From Planctomycetota bacterium (GTDB taxonomy: Bacteria; Planctomycetota; Planctomycetia; Gemmatales; Gemmataceae), in NCBI GenBank assembly GCA_021325115.1, contig JAJPHU010000077.1, positions 1 through 35,906 of the forward strand: DNA of 35,906 bases. Reading direction: 5' to 3'. Shown piece by piece: positions 34,256 to 35,906 of the stretch. The stretch's first letter is position 1. The number at the start of each line of letters is the position of its first letter. The position numbers were made by a program, and so were the translations under genes. The notes under the pieces are model-generated. The model did not search any database and was not told the origin of the DNA. It was given only the letters and a program-made list of their open reading frames with translations.

Positions 34256-34615
34256 TGGAGGATGCTTGGCGGGATGTGAAAGCTGCCGTCTTTGCCGGTT
34301 GCGAGCGTGGCAAACTGTCGGTAGGGGCGGAGATGGAGAAGCAAACCTTTCGTTCGCACGGAACTGAGGAACGGGAAGCTGGTCAAGGTCGATGGGTTCG
34401 CCTCCTATTTCGTCCACGTCAAGAAACGGCTTCATCTGCAACGGTCCTTCAAACAACTGCGGCAACTGGGAGCTACGTTGCTGGAAGGGTACAAGGACTA
34501 CGGACAGAGTGCGCACCCTACGAGGCAGAACCAGACGAGCAGCTGCGCCAGCCCGAAAGCCGCCGGGCGGTTATTCATTCCTGATCGTAACCGCGGTCCC
34601 TTGACGAAATCATGA
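34256..34615 (+). pseudogene. Decayed coding sequence, unrecognised
   Basis: No intact gene is present from 34256 to 34829. One frame right after the MITE reads EDAWRDVKAAVFAGCERGKL, then GAEMEKQTFRS (to about 34350). A second frame, open from 34325 to TGA 34613, reads PFVRTELRNGKLVKVDGFAS, then YFVHVKKRLHLQRSFKQLRQ and LGATLLEGYKDYGQ, but has no early ATG or GTG. Both look more protein-like than random, suggesting a broken gene with a frameshift near 34340, possibly a transposase fragment. I cannot name the family. Positions 34616-34829 show only a small AGGGC/GCCCT stem and no gene. Confidence 0.35.
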
Positions 34616-34829
34616 GAACGGATAAGATGGGGAAAGCAATTTACATAAAACCGCGCAAGAGTAAGAGTACACGAGAAGATAGGCGAGCGCAGAGGCGTAA
34701 TCCCCAATATTCCTCTGCATCGAAAAGCATCAAAGGGCGTAAGCCCTCATACGCGTCACTTTCGCTGTCGTGTGGGGCTATTTAGCATTCCGACAATCGC
34801 CCGGGACTCGCAAAGAGGAGATCTACTTT

Positions 34830-35793
34830 ATGACTCGCTTAATCAACTTCAAGCAACTATGGCTAGGGGTAGGGAAACGCGCATTCACGCTCATCGAGCT
34901 GTTGGTGGTGATCGCTATCATCGCCATCTTGATCGGCCTCCTCTTGCCGGCGGTGCAGAAAGTCCGCGAGGCCGCCAATCGCGCCCAGTGCCAGAATAAC
35001 CTCCGACAGATAGGTCTGGCGCTACAAAATATGACGGACACGCATCAGGGTAAGCTGCCGCCCAATCTTGGGACTTATCCGAACCCACCTGGAGCTACTT
35101 ATATATGGAGAAGGTAGCGCCTTGTTCCTTCTTCTGCCGTTCATCGAGCAAGGTAATATCTACAATCTCAGCTTGGCCCCGGACCCTTTCAATGGTGGGG
35201 CCTTGGCTTATTCTGAGTACGGCGTGGGAAATGGGACCGCCGTTAACGATGAAACTCAGCATGGCTTGGCACCTCAATCAAATATCAAAGTCTATGTGTG
35301 TCCTTCCGATCCAACTTACCAGACAGGGCCAGTGGGACCGTGGCAAGAAACAGTCGGTAGCTATGCGATAAACGGCCAAGTCTTTGCAGCCAATCGCTGG
35401 CAAACGAATTACGGTACCTTCCCTGCAAAAATCGCAGATGGTACGTCCCAGACCATTTTCTTCACCGAAAAAGAGGCCGTAACGCTAGGATCCTGCCCCG
35501 GTAATATATTTGCTCTGGGTTACAACTACTGGTGGGATTGGGGCCCCACATTGGCACAGACTTCCCTTGACTGGGGCAGCCAGCCAGCCGGCGTCGGGTT
35601 TTTCTACCCCCAGATTACGCCGATGCCGGTGGGACAGGCGTGTGGCAATCAGCCCAGCACTGGTCATACCGGTGGTATCATGGTTGGCATGGGTGATGCC
35701 AGCGTGCATCTAGTGGCGCAGGGTATCAGTCCACAAACCTGGTGGTATGCCTTTACGCCTGCAGCCGGTGACATCCTTGGTCCGGATTGGTAA
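34830..35793 (+). pseudogene. DUF1559 prepilin-like protein gene with a frameshift
   Basis: The first frame (34830-35117) starts with a prepilin-type segment: [20 protein letters not shown] after a short basic leader, then [20 protein letters not shown] and [14 protein letters not shown], all hallmarks of DUF1559 proteins, which are very numerous in planctomycetes. It reaches TAG at 35115. Reading resumes in the +1 frame from about 35104 ([20 protein letters not shown]) and runs to 35793, with KVYVCPSDP, DGTSQTIFFTEK and the terminal HTGGIMVGMGDASVH block. The shift falls in ACTTATATATGGAG; dropping one base restores the full protein of about 320 residues. GAGGAG precedes ATG 34830. It is either a recent pseudogene or a sequence error. 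Confidence 0.85.
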
Positions 35794-35805
35794 GGGGACA
35801 AGACC

Positions 35806-35906
35806 ATGAAGTTCACTTGCTCCCAAAAGGGTCGCTGCCGTGTACTGCTCCTTGTGCTGTTGCTCCTCCCGTTGACAACAAGTTGTGGCAGTCAAGCCAA
35901 GGGCAC
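35806..35906 (+). CDS. Lipoprotein, partial (cut by window end)
   Basis: The frame opens at ATG 35806, 12 bases after the DUF1559 stop, with AAGGGG upstream. The first 33 residues are MKFTCSQKGRCR, then a hydrophobic VLLLVLLLLPLTTSC, a lipoprotein signal peptide whose Cys would be lipidated. The rest is outside the window. In planctomycetes a small lipoprotein or carboxypeptidase-regulatory-like protein often follows a DUF1559 gene, so this may be that partner; this is inference from position. Confidence 0.65.
   Translation, partial: MKFTCSQKGRCRVLLLVLLLLPLTTSCGSQAKG

Overview
The window looks like a chromosome segment of a planctomycete, most likely of the Gemmata branch. I base this on a prepilin-like DUF1559 gene, an oversized SecA of 1214 residues, a Kdo transferase (an LPS-type envelope), secreted HEAT-repeat and Gly/Trp-rich proteins, and many hairpin-forming intergenic repeats. 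This is recognition from memory; no search was run.

Positions 1-6250 read as a stress and repair block. A small AhpD-like gene with a damaged 5' end faces a minus-strand operon: small heat-shock protein, then a Lon-like AAA/S16 protease, then a LOG-family nucleotide hydrolase. Divergent from this operon is an archaeal-type ATP-dependent DNA ligase. The block ends at a truncated, internally deleted, frameshifted IS1182-type transposase (6326-6984).

Positions 7063-15906 hold plus-strand housekeeping genes: a fused amino-acid-binding protein/permease, secA, waaA (Kdo transferase) and the acetolactate synthase large subunit. The last gene carries an in-frame palindromic repeat that adds about 40 residues. 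Positions 15907-20385 are mostly minus strand: a possible 53-residue ORF, a Gly/Trp-rich secreted protein, and the apparent operon CYTH protein, panC, mgtE.

Positions 20477-27767 are plus strand: a coiled-coil protein of unknown function, a HAD hydrolase, a membrane-anchored TPR protein, the molybdenum-enzyme maturation pair XdhC and MocA, and a secreted HEAT-repeat protein. Next come minus-strand priA with a possible 51-residue gene behind it. After that are a glutamine-amidotransferase-like protein without its catalytic Cys, a CE15-type esterase, and an ArsS-like radical SAM protein. Then come tRNA-Cys(GCA), a 250-bp MITE-like element with nested inverted repeats, decayed coding sequence, a frameshifted DUF1559 gene, and the start of a lipoprotein gene cut by the window end.

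No rRNA, CRISPR array, toxin-antitoxin pair or intact transposon was seen. The most distinctive theme is small palindromic elements of at least seven kinds. Two have been captured into reading frames (ilvB and the xdhC 3' end). The best candidates for undescribed biology are these coding palindromes, the amidotransferase pseudoenzyme, the Hsp20/Lon-like/LOG/ligase block, and two short ORFs.
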